Shown here one piece after another: positions 26,964 through 27,651 of a stretch of DNA of 27,651 bases. A program made the position numbers and the translations under genes. The notes under the pieces are model-generated. The model did no database searches. It was not told the DNA's origin and saw nothing but the letters and a program-made list of their open reading frames with translations. The DNA lies in assembly GCA_002390485.1 (NCBI GenBank), contig DGPO01000128.1:1177-28827 (forward strand), written 5' to 3'. Each line of letters starts with the position of its first letter. Position 1 is the stretch's first letter. Source of the stretch: Halieaceae bacterium UBA4438 (GTDB lineage Bacteria > Pseudomonadota > Gammaproteobacteria > Pseudomonadales > Halieaceae).

Positions 26964-27651
26964 TAGTCGAGACTGTCGAGCAGTGCTCTGGCTTGTTCAC
27001 ATTGAGCAGCATCTCCCATGGCGATTACGCTCTGGAGTAACTCTGCGGCACCGGTTTGATCGCCCATATCCAGATAAGCACGCGCCAGGTCGAGTGCTGT
27101 TTCACCCGGATCTTCGGAATCCAACACACCCGAAGCATCGCTCTCCTCAGGTTCTGACTCTGATCGAGATGCCTGCTGAAAATCGAGGTCAAGCGACAGA
27201 TCCAACGCCTCTTCACTCTCTGACTGAGGTCCTTGCGCTAAATCGTGTGCGGCTTGATCCCCCGCAAGCTGGGCCTGGTGGGTGTCAAGTTTCGACTGTG
27301 ATGCTATTAACGCCCCTTCATCGCCCGTCGCCTCGATGAGCCCGAGCAGTTCACGAGCCTCGTCGATGCGATCAAGTGACACATAAATCTCCAACATTTT
27401 CATCAGACCCAGAGCACTGCTGGGCTCAGCGGCGGATGCGGCTTCAAGGGTATCCAGAGCATGCTGGTGTCGCCCATAGGCCACGTAGATATCAGCCTCA
27501 GCCACTGCGTCGGCCATCGACTGATCGGCAGCATAACCGGTCAGCAACGATTCTCCGTAGCCTCGCTCAGACTGCACTGCACCACCACTTACGGCGTCGA
27601 CCGATCGAGACTTAGGGACTGGCAAAAGATCATCAACCGACTTACCCATGA
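26963..27651 (-). CDS. fimV: FimV-like protein, C-terminal part (cut by window edge)
   Basis: The visible 229 codons are the 3' end of an open frame that continues past the right edge. The Met at 27649 need not be a start. Features are an EADIYVAYGRHQHALDTLE segment and a terminal ALDLARAYLDMGDQTGAAELL motif, both characteristic of the FimV/HubP C-terminus, with an acidic Ser/Glu/Asp-rich linker between them. FimV/HubP is a large inner-membrane, peptidoglycan-binding polar hub for type IV pili and chemotaxis. The LysM and transmembrane parts lie outside the window. Position upstream of truA supports the call. Confidence 0.9.
   Translation of the reverse strand, partial: MGKSVDDLLPVPKSRSVDAVSGGAVQSERGYGESLLTGYAADQSMADAVAEADIYVAYGRHQHALDTLEAASAAEPSSALGLMKMLEIYVSLDRIDEARELLGLIEATGDEGALIASQSKLDTHQAQLAGDQAAHDLAQGPQSESEEALDLSLDLDFQQASRSESEPEESDASGVLDSEDPGETALDLARAYLDMGDQTGAAELLQSVIAMGDAAQCEQARALLDSLD

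Noticed and set aside
1..27651. CRISPR arrays, transposons, toxin-antitoxin pairs, defence or secretion clusters
   Set aside because: No regularly spaced repeats, transposase motifs, or small overlapping toxin-type genes were found on either strand.

Overview
The window looks like chromosomal DNA of an aerobic, moderate-GC gammaproteobacterium, probably marine and related to the Cellvibrionales/OM60-type lineages. That placement is inferred from protein character and gene order and is not proven. Two gene strings match blocks I remember from Pseudomonas aeruginosa: acnB, lpxH, ppiB, glnS, cysS, folD and tRNAs; and fimV, truA, trpF, accD, folC, SPOR protein, cvpA, purF, metZ. Here they lie end to end, separated by a bidirectional terminator at about 17.3 kb.

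Left part (1-6758) is the most accessory-looking. It holds a cytochrome P450, a convergent Lrp/AsnC-type regulator, and, divergent from the regulator, a two-gene unit: a fused indolepyruvate:ferredoxin oxidoreductase (IOR) and a leucine/phenylalanine-type amino acid dehydrogenase. The dehydrogenase would deaminate hydrophobic amino acids to 2-oxo acids, which IOR would oxidise to acyl-CoA. The Lrp-type protein is the obvious candidate regulator, and an AT-rich dyad lies in the shared promoter region.

Middle part (6776-17294) is housekeeping. It carries tRNA-His and tRNA-Pro on the minus strand with a stringent-looking promoter, then folD and an epoxide-hydrolase-like alpha/beta hydrolase on plus. 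These are followed by overlapping glnS-cysS on minus, overlapping ppiB-lpxH on plus, a DUF1289 protein with miaE on minus, and acnB on plus.

Right part (17370-27651) is one long, tightly packed minus-strand array transcribed from the right edge leftwards: fimV (3' part only), truA, trpF, trpB, trpA, accD, folC, SPOR-domain protein, cvpA, purF, metZ. Many junctions overlap by 1-8 bases, implying translational coupling. Compared with the Pseudomonas order I recall, trpBA sit between trpF and accD.

There is no CRISPR array, transposase, integrase, phage gene or recognisable defence system. I do not see a clearly new biological system. The points most worth checking are a Glu at the catalytic Asp60 position of TrpA, the amino-acid dehydrogenase/IOR/Lrp unit, the extended DUF1289 protein paired with miaE, and several small dyads at promoters and ribosome-binding sites. 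No gene-free stretch exceeds 300 bases; the longest is 1-206, where I see only weak promoter-like motifs.
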